A stretch of 64,000 nucleotides of DNA from Glycine soja (GCF_004193775.1 NC_041008.1:10187731-10251730), one strand, 5' to 3'; numbered from the stretch's first letter, positions 11,764 through 22,700 are shown. The notes: generated from the sequence alone by a model not told the origin. A program made the numbers and translations.

Positions 11764-12116
11764 TGATAGGTTGTGCTTCTATAATACTGCTAATTTCTAT
11801 TACTACTGCTACTAGAATGTTACTGATAAAATTTTCCTTGCTTTATTTCATTTCTCTATGGTATTTATAATGGTCAATTAATTGGATAAGGGCACTACTG
11901 GCCTTAATGAAGGGAGCAGGAAGATAACAGAAAAAGAAAATATCCATAACAATATCCAATTCGTTATAACGGACTGCCAACAAGATAATAACAAGGATAA
12001 TGCTTGTTTGATTTTGTTGTTGCCATCAAACATAATCGTGGAGATAAACAAGTAATTTTTGCACTCTTCTGGGCCTGATGTTGTTGTATGCACCCCTTTG
12101 TGGTGTATTACTATCA
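11764..12116 (-). repeat. Chromovirus 5' LTR (353 bp)
   Basis: TGATAG...CTATCA copy about 93% identical by eye to 5631-5979. It is the 5' LTR in the minus-strand orientation. Immediately inside it the minus strand reads TTGGTCCGACCTGCC, the expected position of the primer-binding site; I could not assign the tRNA. Confidence 0.85.
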
Positions 12117-12910
12117 TCTGACTTATCAGATAACCATATAGAAGATTAGACAATGCAATTTTGGTCATTGGGTCTATTCTACCTTAAGAGTGTTTATTTT
12201 AAGGTTTTGGTAATAATAAGAGACCCAAATTATGCATTAGTCTGTAGTCTATGTTGTTCTTTGGTGCATTTGGTTAAAATTGAATGCATGTACCTTGGTC
12301 TCCTTGCACTTAAATCTTAGGGATAGGACTATGCTTTCAGTTTCTGTTTGATGTTATGCCCATGGGCCATGGCTATACCATGGTTATTGCCATGGATAAG
12401 ACTAGATAGCCTTGCTGATTTTTTAGGGTTCCTGCTTTCTTTTTCATTTTTTAAAATAATTGAGAAAAAATTCTCTAGTAAAAATTATTTTTCTATTCAT
12501 TTTCAAAAAATGAGTCATTAAGACAAACAAACTAAGCTAATGACATGATCATGTCCTACTATCACTTAATTTGTTCCTCTCTACGTACACAAAAAAGTCA
12601 ATATTAATCATCTGAGATAGTAAGTATGATGTAAAAATGCATAAGGCAATATATACTCCTGTAAAGATTTATAAAGTAGCAGATAATCCCATAGTAACTT
12701 GCCCACACTGTCCACACCAAAATAAAACCATCATATATAATGATGTTTAATGTATAAACAGAACATGCAAGAAAAGTATCTACATACATGCCAATAAAAG
12801 TACATTCCAAGAACATAACATTTGTCACTAATGTAGGCTACACTCATCTCTTACGAAAAGTACATGCCAAGAACAGAACATTTTCCAAAATGGGAATTAG
12901 GCCAACTAAC
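12117..12910. other. Spacer inside CACTA-like element with a small 60-bp duplication
   Basis: No gene recognised. A 28-bp sequence beginning AAAAGTACAT(T/G)CCAAGAAC occurs at 12796-12823 and again at 12856-12883, 60 bp apart, a small local duplication. Because the neighbouring panB fragment ends at what looks like a splice donor (12910), part of this stretch may be the following panB intron. Confidence 0.4.
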
Positions 12911-13704
12911 TTGTCCACTGCAAAAGGGTCTAGCCCCAATTCCAATTGTAGGAATTTGAAGGGCTGTCGTGGTTGTAGTCGCAACCATGTAGGCACACAC
13001 TCTAGAACAACAAAAAATGACCATGCTTATTGTAAAGCCAACGATGTCTCTACAACCTACACAAACTCGCTCCTTTCAGTTTTAGGACAACAATAAAATC
13101 ACTCAAAATCCAAATAGACACGTGAAGGAAGACCTTGACAACACTAGCAACATTCTTTCCTTGAGGTCTAAACCCCCCTAAAACACTAATGGCATGGGGA
13201 GTAAGGCCTACATGGCCTATGACAACAATTCCAACCTCAACGATAGCCTTTGCTGCAACAATTCTTGAAGGCAACCCTCCCTCCATTTTTATGGCATTCA
13301 TTCCCCCTTCTTTCAATATACGAACTGCAATATGCACCGCCTACTTAAAATCAAAATAAAATGCATTAAAAACCATTCAACGATGAGTGAAACAATTAAA
13401 CACACACACCACATACACACGAGCATGACCTGATTGGAGCTGGACTCCTAGGTCCTAAAATCCAAGTCCCCAATGAGATGCAGCGTCTTGGCTCCATGCG
13501 CCACGGTGCGGCAACGACAGTGGACGAGCATCTCCTCGAGCATGTTGTCATGTCTATGGATCATCATCGCCACAGAGTTGCCGACGAGATAGATGTCGAT
13601 GCCGATAGTGTCGAGGTGCACCGCGGCGAGGTAGTTGTATGCGATGACCAAGGTGATGGGCTAGGAGGCGCGGTGCTTCTACCACAACTAGTTCAGCGTC
13701 ACAC
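12911..13704 (-). pseudogene. panB: Captured ketopantoate hydroxymethyltransferase (panB) fragment, three exons
   Basis: Exon 1 (about 13704-13430) reads [21 protein letters not shown]...VGNSVAMM...LEEMLVHCR...GDL. Exon 2 (13340-13134) reads [20 protein letters not shown], then [17 protein letters not shown]...[20 protein letters not shown]. Exon 3 (13056-12911) reads VVET, is disrupted, then reads TALQIPTIGIGARPFCSGQ in a shifted frame. Introns of 89 bp (13429-13341) and 77 bp (13133-13057) keep GT-AG ends. This is the core of plant mitochondrial ketopantoate hydroxymethyltransferase, the first committed enzyme of pantothenate synthesis. Stops in exon 1 (before PIT and after GDLDFRT) and a frameshift in exon 3 make it a pseudogene. 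Kept introns show DNA-level capture by the CACTA-like element. Confidence 0.85.
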
Positions 13705-13924
13705 ACTTAAGTCATTCATCACACACACGAGGTGGAAGATGAAGGTTAAGGAGGATAAGGAGTGAAAGGGAATCGAAATCAGATGAAGCCTAGTTTCATT
13801 GTGATAGAGGTGGAAGATGCAGAAACCCAAGCAGCAAAAACAAAAAAGGTTGGCTTTGAGTACAGAGAGTGAGATGGAGAATGAGAATAGGCGACGTGAG
13901 AGACTAGGGGAAACATTAAAAACA

Positions 13925-14157
13925 GTCAAAAAAATTTTAAGAAGTGTCTTAGAATAATATTGTTGTAAGACGGTTTTGCAAAAATTATCTTAAAATGATA
14001 ATGGTTTTCGTGATTGGTATTTTCTAAGACGATTTTCACAAAATCGTCGTAGAATAGTTGTATTTATTTACAAAATTACCACTGTATTTTTTTCTAAGAC
14101 AGTTTTTAATCAACCAACTTTAGATCAACGTCATAAAAAATTATTTTTCTAATAGTG
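13925..14157. repeat. Right terminal region of CACTA-like element
   Basis: Contains CTAAGACGATTTTCACAAAATCGTCGTAGAA-like palindromic motifs plus further AAGACGGTTTT and CTAAGACAGTTTT copies, ending in TTTTTCTAATAGTG at 14157. The last 14 bases, read on the minus strand, are CACTATTAGAAAAA. The motifs mirror those at 2740-3000. Confidence 0.7.
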
Positions 14158-14160
14158 CAT
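14158..14160. repeat. Target-site duplication CAT (right) of CACTA-like element
   Basis: Matches CAT at 2698-2700. It is followed directly by GATATTTTAGATAATCATATTATT, the resumed AT-rich array unit. Confidence 0.6.
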
Positions 14161-14710
14161 GATATTTTAGATAATCATATTATTAACTAGATGTCTATCC
14201 TTCTCATTTAATTTCTATAATAAATTCCTATATTTATAGTTACTAGACTTTTTTATACTTTGTATATGTTAATTTTTTTATCATTGAGAATAAAATTTGT
14301 AAATGTAAAATTCAAAATCATAACTCATTCTTATTTAATTTATTATTATCTCCATTCTTTTTTAATTTTACTATTTTTTTAAAAATGATTTTATTTATGT
14401 GTTGTTTATAAAATTTAAAATCATATTAATTACTCCATACTCTTTAGTCAATTATATCCTTAATTTTTTTTCTTAAATTTTAATTAATTTATACATGCGC
14501 CATTATTATAAGAGAGAAATAAAAAAAGTAAAATAAAAATTTCACAATTATTTTATAAGAATAACTTTTTTTATTGTATTACATATTTACATTTCTCGAA
14601 TACATTTATTATTATTTTATAAAATGCAATATAATTATTAATTAGATGTTTGCCCTTCATTTAATATCTTTAATAAATTCCTATATTTAAATTTATTATA
14701 CTTTTATATA
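14161..14710. repeat. Diverged AT-rich tandem repeat array, middle block
   Basis: Continues the array from 2697. Units carry ATTATTAACTAGATGTCTATCCTTCTCATTTAATTTC-like cores at about 14185 and 14635, and CATAACTCATTCTTATTTAATTTATTATT near 14320. It is interrupted at 14719 by the hAT element. Confidence 0.6.
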
Positions 14711-14718
14711 TTTGTAAA

Positions 14719-17700
14719 TAATAGTATGAAAACCGGTACAATCATTGACATGGTCGAGATAGTGGGTCAGTGATCCAATCGATGAATCATTAATTGGTTT
14801 TACTTGACCCAATATATATATTAAAAAAATAAAAATTATATATGTATCTATTATATATAAGTATATAACTAGCATTATTTGATTAAGAAAAGTTCATTCG
14901 TATTTCAAAATTCAAAATTACAGTTGAAGTATCAAAGTTCATAACACAAGTCCACAAATAATAATTTAATAATACAATTTCTAAAGTACATAAATAAGTT
15001 TTAAAATGAAAACACAAATAGCATCAACATGACAACATCCATAAGTTATATTCAAGGAGCCAATGTTGAATCAACTTTAGGTGATTCTTCTCCATCAAAA
15101 GAATGAAACTCTTCACCAATAGTACCTTCATTTAGAATTTTAGATTAACATCTTCTATGGTGTTGTCTGGTGGCTGAGACACATCATCATCCTCATCTTC
15201 ATCCAAATTTAATTTATCTATGGCAACATCACTATAGATGCAAATTAGTAATTCACATAAGTACATAAGTAGTACCTAATAAATATTAATGTTATAAAGA
15301 ATCATACCAATACCATCTGAAGTTTATTGGATGAACATGTTTACAACATTATTACGTAAAGCCTCCACCTTTTCACGAGTTAAGAATGATGATGACTCCT
15401 CCAACACCCAATTAGAATGGTCATCAAGGGTTTCCAAATTGATTGGGCCATAATTTTGCTGCCTTAGTCAATTCCTAAATTGATCAGCATGTTCATATAT
15501 CAACAATAAAAAAATCCAAGTAAAATAGGTAAACAATCAAAACATAATCAATATAATAATGTCTTTGTTGTAACCTCAAGTTGTAACGATCATAAACAAG
15601 GTCATTAAACTTTAAATGCTCTAGCTTATTCCTTTTTTTAATGGATTTGTTCAAATATGCTCCAATTTCTTTCACAACCCTAAACACTACAAGTTTGGCT
15701 TACAACACGAATAACCAACTTTTGTAAATGTGGAGCACTACATCCATAACAATCCCACCGTTGATCTAGAATATAACATATGAAGAAATAAATCAATATA
15801 ATGAATATATTATTAGTAGCTAAAATAAATCATAAATCAATAATGTTATCAGAGTATCAAATACAAAATTTACATGGTATGACAGTGTTTCGTTCACGTA
15901 TTGCAACTCGTCTTGCAAAATCTCCTTCAATTTTTTTATATATTTTCATGCCTTCATTTAATTTATCTTGCAACTCAAGATCATCATGTGTATATCTATC
16001 AATGAGTTCCAAAATGCCAGATTGTGTGTTTATATGCTTATCAAATTCTTCAGCATTGAATCTACAAGTTGGATTTAACCAATAATCAGTTGCATGTAGA
16101 TCTTTGTCAAGCTGTGAATCCCAATGCCTATCAAGGACCTCCAAGTAAGGCTTCACTTTCCTTTTATTTCTCTGAAACCTCCTAACCATTTCTTCTCTAG
16201 CCTTATACATAACCTGGTAAAAAAACCCATGGCAGGTTTATTTTCACTATCAACAATATGTAACACGCGAACCAGCGACTCTGTAAGCTTCATAATATCA
16301 ATACATTATTTCCAAAAACCAGAGTCCAATATTTGTTCCACAAATTTTTTAGCCTTGGAGTCTTTGGCATAAGTTGAGCCTGTCCAGTCCCTAGATGTCA
16401 CCATGGCTCTCAATGCATCCTTCTAGGCCAATATGCTTTGCAAGGAAATGAAATTAGTTGCAAACCGAGTTGGAGCTGGATGAAGTATATCTCTTCTACT
16501 TTTATGTTGTCTTATAAAGAATAATGTATAACAATGATTATATATGTACTTAGTAATTTTTTAGGCATGTGAACAATCTCACTTACTTCCTCAAATTTCC
16601 CAAAATCTTGCAACATCCAATTAATGCAGTGAGCAACACAAGGAGACCAATATAACTTAGGAAACTGTTTTTCCAATAACCTATAGATGCTAACATAATT
16701 TAAACCATTATCGATCACAATGTGAACAACATTTTATGCTCCAACATATAACACCATCTCCTTGGAAAGCTTAAACAACATTTCTAGCAGTTTTAGAAGC
16801 ATAGGAAGCATCAACAAACCTTAAGAAAATAGTCCCTTAGGACAATAAACAAGAAAATTAATAAGAGTTCTCCTAGAGCGGTCTATCCACCCATCAGACA
16901 TCAGAGTACATCCAATTTCCTTCCAAACTTCTTGGTAACTTTCAACAAGCTTCTTCCTCACTTCATTTACCCATTTATTTAACAAAGGACCATGAATTCT
17001 ATAAAAATTTGGGGCTTCATACCCTGGACTCTTGCTACTAATAACATCAATCATAGGTTGATAATATGCTGAGTTAACTGCATTAAATGGCATTGAAGCA
17101 TTTATCATCCATTTTTTAATGGCTTTGTCACACTTTTCTACAATTAACTTTGTAAGACACTCTTCAAGCTAGGTTAAGCTCCAGGAATTGTTCTAGGCAT
17201 GAAATATTTATCTACACGAGGAATGTTCTTCCTCTTTTGAGACTTGGAAGAAACTGGTGGTTTTGGAGTTCCTCTTAATTCCTCAACTATTCTCACAAGA
17301 TCTTCATCCATTTCAAATGTAGTACTTTCCTTAGATTGTTCGTGCACTTTTCTTTTCTTGTTTTTTTTTTTAATTGTTCAAGTAGTTGCTTCATTTGATG
17401 TTGAACATTAGTAGGAACCTTCTTACAATGAGTGAATGACTACAAGAATAGATACAATGAACTACACTAAGTAAATTTAATAATCTCAAATTCTCAACAA
17501 CATTAACTCAAATAGCAGTTACTAATTACTACTTACTACAATCTATAACTATACAAGAATAGATAATAATGGCATTATAAATAAGCATAAGTGCATTGCA
17601 TATTTACATTAATGAATTTACACACATTTGCAACTAAAAAATGTCAAATATCAATTGAATTATAATTTATAAATAAGCATAACAAAACATGAGTTTTCCC

Positions 17701-18263
17701 CCAAAACAAGAACACCAATTCATAAACTGATAAAAGCATACGCAAAAAATAAAGTTAGAGCTAGGTGAAGGAGAAGTGGAGAACTCACCACCACAAATAA
17801 GAGCCAAGTGTGGCGGTGAGTTGTAGAGTCCAAACCCAGGTGCGCGGCGTCATGGTGAGTTCGTGTGATGATTTGCTGACCTAAGTGGCAAGTATGCAAC
17901 GGCCGACGAATTGCATACCAGGTGTGGTGGCGAGCTACAATGACGAGTTCAAGCGTGAAGAATGAAGATGAAGAGAAGGGGTCTCTAGCTGGTTCGAGTA
18001 AGACTGAGATTTTTAGGGATAGTGCCAAACACTCAGTCTCAAACGCACTATTTTGTTCTTTTTTTGGGTTGATAATGAGACTTCAAAATGACATCGTAGA
18101 GGTGATCCAATTTTTTTTTTTTGTACACAACCCAGTTCGGGTTTGTAAAATCGGGCGGGTGATTGGTTCCCTCAAAACCGATTAGTCATCCTCGGCCACA
18201 TGCATGAACGAAGCAATAGCGAAATAAGCTCGGTTGGACCGATTTGCGATTTTCATAACATTG
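14719..18263 (-). mobile_element. Decayed hAT-superfamily DNA transposon with perfect 8-bp duplication
   Basis: An exact 8-bp direct repeat TTTGTAAA flanks the element (14711-14718 and 18264-18271). The ends form an imperfect 16-bp inverted repeat, TAATAGTATGAAAACC at the left against CAATGTTATGAAAATC at the right (12 of 16 match). The element is 3545 bp. It contains minus-strand pieces of a DUF659/hAT-type transposase at 15857-17108. The 8-bp duplication and transposase family agree on hAT. It inserted into the same AT-rich array that hosts the CACTA-like element, since the array unit TTTGTAAATAT..AAGTCAAAATCAT is restored across the insertion. Confidence 0.85.
15857..17108 (-). pseudogene. 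hAT (DUF659-type) transposase remnant
   Basis: Minus-strand pieces in order: 17108-16821 (FNAVNSAYYQPMIDVISSK, then EVWKEIGCTLMSDGWIDRSR...FLVYCPKG), 16718-16512 (DNGLNYVSIYRLLEKQFP, then YWSPCVAHCINWMLQDFGKF), and 16210-15857 (DRHWDSQLDKDLHATDYWLN...RRVAIRERNT). DGWTD/SRR and SPCAAHCINLML are standard DUF659-region motifs of plant hAT transposases. Further degraded C-terminal sequence (a NWVLEES-like stretch) continues near 15400, and a Lys/Arg-rich N-terminal part near 17340. Frameshifts and stops between the pieces show it is inactive. Confidence 0.8.
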
Positions 18264-18271
18264 TTTGTAAA

Positions 18272-18700
18272 TATTAAAGTCAAAATCATAACTCATTCCT
18301 ATTTAATTTATTATTGTTTTATTGAATACATTTATTATTTTTTAGAAAATATATTTATTAATTAGATGTCTTTCCTTCTTATTAAATATGTATTTAATAA
18401 ATCCCTTTATTTATATTATATTTTGTAAATATGGAAGTCAAAATCATAACTCATTCCTATTATATTATATTATATTATATTGAATACATTTTTTATTACT
18501 TTAGAAACTATATTTATTTATTAGATGCCTATCCTTCTTATTTAATTTCGATAATAAATTCCTATATTTATGGTTACTTGACTTTTCTATATTTTGTATA
18601 TATTAAATAGAAAATCAAAACTCATTCCTATTTAATTTATTATTATTGTTGAATACATTTATATTTCAAAATTTAACCTCTTCTCTTATCATATTATAAA
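18272..18700. repeat. Diverged AT-rich tandem repeat array, right block
   Basis: Resumes the array after the hAT element. AAAATCATAACTCATTCCTATT occurs at about 18281 and 18443, with a shorter variant near 18610, and TTAGATG(T/C)C(T/A)(T/A)TCCTTCTTATT at about 18362 and 18522. There is a short (ATATT)n tract near 18458-18480. 18701-19040 is AT-rich with nothing recognised. Confidence 0.6.
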
Positions 18701-19399
18701 CAACAAGTTTAATTTATGCACATTAATATACTAAATTTACACTATATATCGGTCAATAAAAAATAATCAATCATCGTTAATATAATTTATATTTTTATGA
18801 ATTTATCATATATAATAATTTATAATTATCTGATAATATAAATTTTTTTCCATGTCAGTATATTTACTCAAACAATTATAAGGAGACTAGCTAGATAAAC
18901 GTTACACGGTCAGACAGTCAAAGTATATAAAGATATATTAAAGATTTTAGGAAAAAAAATCGGTGCATTAATTTTTTTTTTTGAAACGTATGAAAATTAA
19001 TTTCCAAACGGGACTATGGGAAAAAACAAATAAATTCATCTAGATGAAGTCCACTATCAAAAAAGAGTTTAAAAGAAGAAGAAAAAAAAAAGACCAATCG
19101 GAAAATTTACAATGCATTTTCCCCGAAAGCAGAAACAAGTACATTCCTCACTTGGGCTTTTCTTCCTGGGCCTACAATTTCTTCGTCTCAACAAAAATAA
19201 AACACTTTTTTTTTAAAAAAATATTGTGTCGCCTTCAACCAACTCCAAAAAATACTCGCAACAAAAGTATAAAAAGGAGAGGCTGGCGTGGAACAAAACA
19301 AATCTCGAATAACAAAATACAAAATTCAGACACAATAGTCACAACAGCAACAAGCGCATCATCGAAGTGTCTTTTCTCCCTTCTTTCCCTCACTTTCAG

Positions 19400-19700
19400 G
19401 TATTCCATTCCTCCTCCTCTCTGCATGTTTCTTACCATTTCCCAAATGAAATTAAATAAAACAAAACATCGTTGAGGCGGTGCTTGCATTTCAGCTCTTA
19501 GTTTTTGAAAATGAAACTGAAAACTGTCTATAATTCTTGGTTTTGATTTTATGTTTCTCTCTATTTTTTTAGGGTTTAATTATGTGGTATAGATATTTCA
19601 GTTTGAGAAGGATTGAGGGCTAGGTGAATGTCGTTGTTGTGTGTGTTTGAATTGAGGTTGTTTTGTTATAATTTTAGTTTCAATTTTTTGGTTGTGGTAG
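19400..19700 (+). other. Probable 5'-UTR intron of the NFXL1-like gene
   Basis: A CT-rich leader ends CACTTTCAG|GTATTCC at 19399/19400, and the sequence before the start codon has TTGGTTGTGGTAG|GAAG at 19700/19701. This 301-bp GT-AG interval would leave a 15-nt gap between acceptor and the ATG at 19716. The prediction rests on splice consensus only. Confidence 0.45.
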
Positions 19701-19715
19701 GAAGATTACAGAGAT

Positions 19716-22700
19716 ATGAGTTCTCAAATTCGGAGAGAAAGAAGGGAATGGTCCAGGGTTCCACCACAAGGTGCTACTCGTCAAGAATGGGTCCCCAGAG
19801 GGGCTGCTGCTGCTGCTGCGTCCACCAATGTCGCTCAGCCATCAAATTTGCATTCAAACAACAATGCTGATGCTGGTTCTTCCAATCTAGGGGTGGCTGT
19901 TGCTGCTCCGTCCGTGAGTCGCAGTAGAAGCAACAATCATGGGAATGATGTTGGTTCTTCCAATCAAGGGGTGGCTGTTGCTGCTCTGCCGGTCAGTCGG
20001 GGTAGAAGCAACAATCATGGGAATGATGCCGGGTTTTCCAATCAAGGGGTGGCTGTTGCTGCTCTGCCGGTGAGTCACGGTAGAAGCAACAATCATGGAA
20101 ATGATGCCGGGCCTTCCAATCAAGGGGTGGCTGTTGCTTCTCCGCCGGTGAGTCACGGTAGAAGCAACAATCCTGGGAATGGTGCTGGTTCTTCCAATCA
20201 AGGTTTGGCAGTTGCTGCTCCGCCGGTGAATCGTGGTAGAAGCAAAAATCATGGGAAAGATTCTGTCTCTTCCAATCAAGGGGTGGCTGTTGCTGCACTG
20301 GGGAGTCGTGGTAGAAGCAACAATCATGGGAGTCATTGGATGGAAATGGAAAAGGATAAGGGGAGCAGGAGTGGGAGTCAGGTGGAGAAGGGATTGAGAG
20401 TGGGAGTCAGAGACTCTAGTTTGCCTCAATTGGTGCAAGAGATTCAGGAGAAGCTCATGAAAGGTACCGTGGAGTGCATGATTTGCTATGAGATGGTCCA
20501 GAGGTCTGTGCCGGTTTGGTCTTGCTCCAGCTGTTACTCTATCTTTCACCTGAACTGCATCAAGAAGTGGGCTAGGGCACCAATCTCAAGTGATTTGTCC
20601 TTGTCCGTGGAGAAGAATCACGAGCTTAATTGGCGGTGTCCTGGTTGTCAGTCTGTGAAATTTACCTCTTCAAAGTGATTTTTTCTTGTAGTTCCTATTG
20701 TCTAAAGATACTTGGTTGTGGTAATCATGTCTGTAGTGAGATTTGTCATCCAGGAAGCTGTGTGGAATGTGAATTGTTACCTAGCCGGGTTAAGACATGC
20801 TGTTGTGGGAAAACAAGGTTGGAGAATGAACGCCAGAGTTGTTTGGATCCGATACCTACCTGCTCGAAAGTATGTGGCAAGCTGCTTCATTGTGGCATGC
20901 ATAGTTGTAAAGAGGCATGCCATGTTGGGGAGTGTCCACCTTGTTTGGTTGAAGTTTCACAGAAGTGCTGTTGTGGCTCAACTTCCCGAACTGTGGAGTG
21001 CTATAAGACTATGATGGAGAATGAGAAATTTATGTGTGAAAAGTCTTGTGGGATAAAAAAGAATTGTGGAAGGCATCGATGTAGTGAAAGGTGTTGTCCA
21101 TTTTCTAATTCAAATCATTATAATACCTTTAGTGGGGATTGGGTTCCTCACTTTTGTTCCATGCCATGTGGAAAGAAGCTAAGGTGTGGCCAGCATGTGT
21201 GTGAATGTCTGTGTCACAGTGGTCATTGTCCACCTTGTTTCCAAACAATCTTTAATGAATTGGCTTGTGCTTGTGGTAGGACTTCAATACCTCCTCCTCT
21301 ACCATGTGGTACACCGCCTCCCTCATGTCAGCTTCCATGCTCAGTTCCTCAGCCATGTGGTCATTCAGTCTCACACAGTTGCCATTTTGGAGACTGTCCT
21401 CCTTGTTCAGTGCCTGTTGCAAAAGAATGTATTGGCGGGCATGTAGTTCTTAGAAACATACCTTGTGGTTCGAAGGATATTAGATGCAATCATCCCTGTG
21501 GGAAGACCAGGCAGTGTGGTTTACATGCATGTGGCAGAACATGTCACCCTCCACCTTGTGATAATCTATCTGGTGTTGTGCAAGGTTTCAAAGCACCATG
21601 TGGCCAAACATGTGGTGCTCCAAGAAGAAGCTGCAGGCACACATGTATGGCTCCTTGTCACCCTTCATCTCCATGCCCAGATATAAGGTGTGAATTCCCT
21701 GTTACAATCACTTGCTCTTGTGGCCGTATAACGGCAAATGTTCCTTGTGATGTTGGTGGTAGCAGTAGCAATTATAATGCTGATGCCATACATGAAGCTT
21801 CCATTATTCAAACATTGCCTGTACCTCTTCAACCAGTTGATGCAAATGGCAAGAAAGTTCCCCTAGGACAAAGAAAGCTGATATGTGATGATGAATGTTC
21901 TAAGCTGGAACGCAAAAGGGTTCTCGCGGATGCTTTTGACATTACTGCTCCAAATCTGGACTCTCTCCATTTTGGTGATAACTCTCTTTCTTCTGAATTG
22001 CTTTTAGATTTTTTCAGGCGTGAGCCAAAATGGGTTTTAGCTGTTGAGGAGAGATGCAAAATTTTAGTACTTGGCAAGACTAGAGGAACAGGAACTACAC
22101 ATGGTTTAAAAGTCCACATCTTTTGTCCCATGCTGAAGGAAAAAAGAGATGCAGTGAGGTTGATTGCTGATAGATGGAAGCTTGCAATCACTGCTGCCGG
22201 CTGGGAGCCAAAGCGATTTATTGTAATTTCTGTTACCCCAAAATCAAAGGCCCCGGCTCGTGTGATAGGGGTTAAGGGTACTACAACTTTAAATGTGCCT
22301 CTTCCTCCTGTATTTGATCCGTTGGTTGACATGGACCTGCGACTTGTTGTCTCATTTCCAGACTTACCAAGGGATACTGAAATTAATTCCTTGGTTTTGA
22401 GGTTTGGTGGCGAGTGTGAGCTTGTTTGGTTGAACGACAAGAATGCTTTGGCTGTTTTTCATGATCCTGCTCGAGCTGCAACTGCGATGAGGAGGTTGGA
22501 TTATGCAACAGTTTATCAGGGAGCTGTTTTGGTTGCCCCGAATGCTGGGGCATTGGTGGCATCTTCAGCTACCAATGCCTGGGGAGGAGCTGGGGCAATG
22601 AAAGGAGGAGGAGCGCTGCCAGCATTGAAAGGTAACTCATGGAAAAAGGCTGTGGCTCAAGACTCTGGTTGGGAAGATTCTTGGGGTGGTGAAGAGTGGA

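Larger units (their letters stand above)
5631..12116 (-). mobile_element. Degraded Ty3/gypsy chromovirus (LTR retrotransposon)
   Basis: Two similar LTRs (5631-5979 and 11764-12116) bound a minus-strand gag-protease-RT-RNase H-integrase-chromodomain remnant. Both LTRs begin TGATAG and end CTATCA, a perfect 6-bp terminal inverted repeat. By eye they differ at about 26 of 353 positions (around 7%), mostly transitions, so the insertion is old. The purine tract AGGGGAGGGTAT lies directly inside the 3' LTR. No 5-bp duplication is visible (flanks AAAGC and TCTGA). The short LTRs and C-terminal chromodomain point to a Reina-like chromovirus (inference). It sits inside the CACTA-like element and is itself split by the 8272-9659 insertion. 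Confidence 0.85.
2701..14157 (-). mobile_element. CACTA-like transposon carrying three captured host gene fragments
   Basis: The right end, read inward on the minus strand, is CACTATTAGAAAAA, the classic CACTA terminus. The left end (TATTATGGGAAAAA) looks like the same terminus missing its first three bases. A 3-bp CAT duplication flanks both ends. Within about 300 bp of each end lie repeated short motifs of the form AAGAC(G/A)(A/G)TTTT...AAAATCGTCTTAG in both orientations, like the subterminal transposase-binding repeats of CACTA elements. No transposase was recognised, so the element is presumably non-autonomous. It holds serine carboxypeptidase, GT47 and panB fragments, all on the minus strand with introns kept. 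Subtracting the nested chromovirus (5631-12116) leaves about 5.0 kb. The strand is set by the captured genes. Confidence 0.65.

Noticed and set aside
5631..12116. 5-bp target duplication for the chromovirus
   Set aside because: Flanks AAAGC and TCTGA do not match, so none is claimed; decay or recombination may have removed it.
20630..20700. Treating 20630 as the start of the second NFXL1 frame
   Set aside because: The codon there is TTG and the first 15-16 codons are the RING-domain DNA read out of frame; real homology begins only at about 20680.
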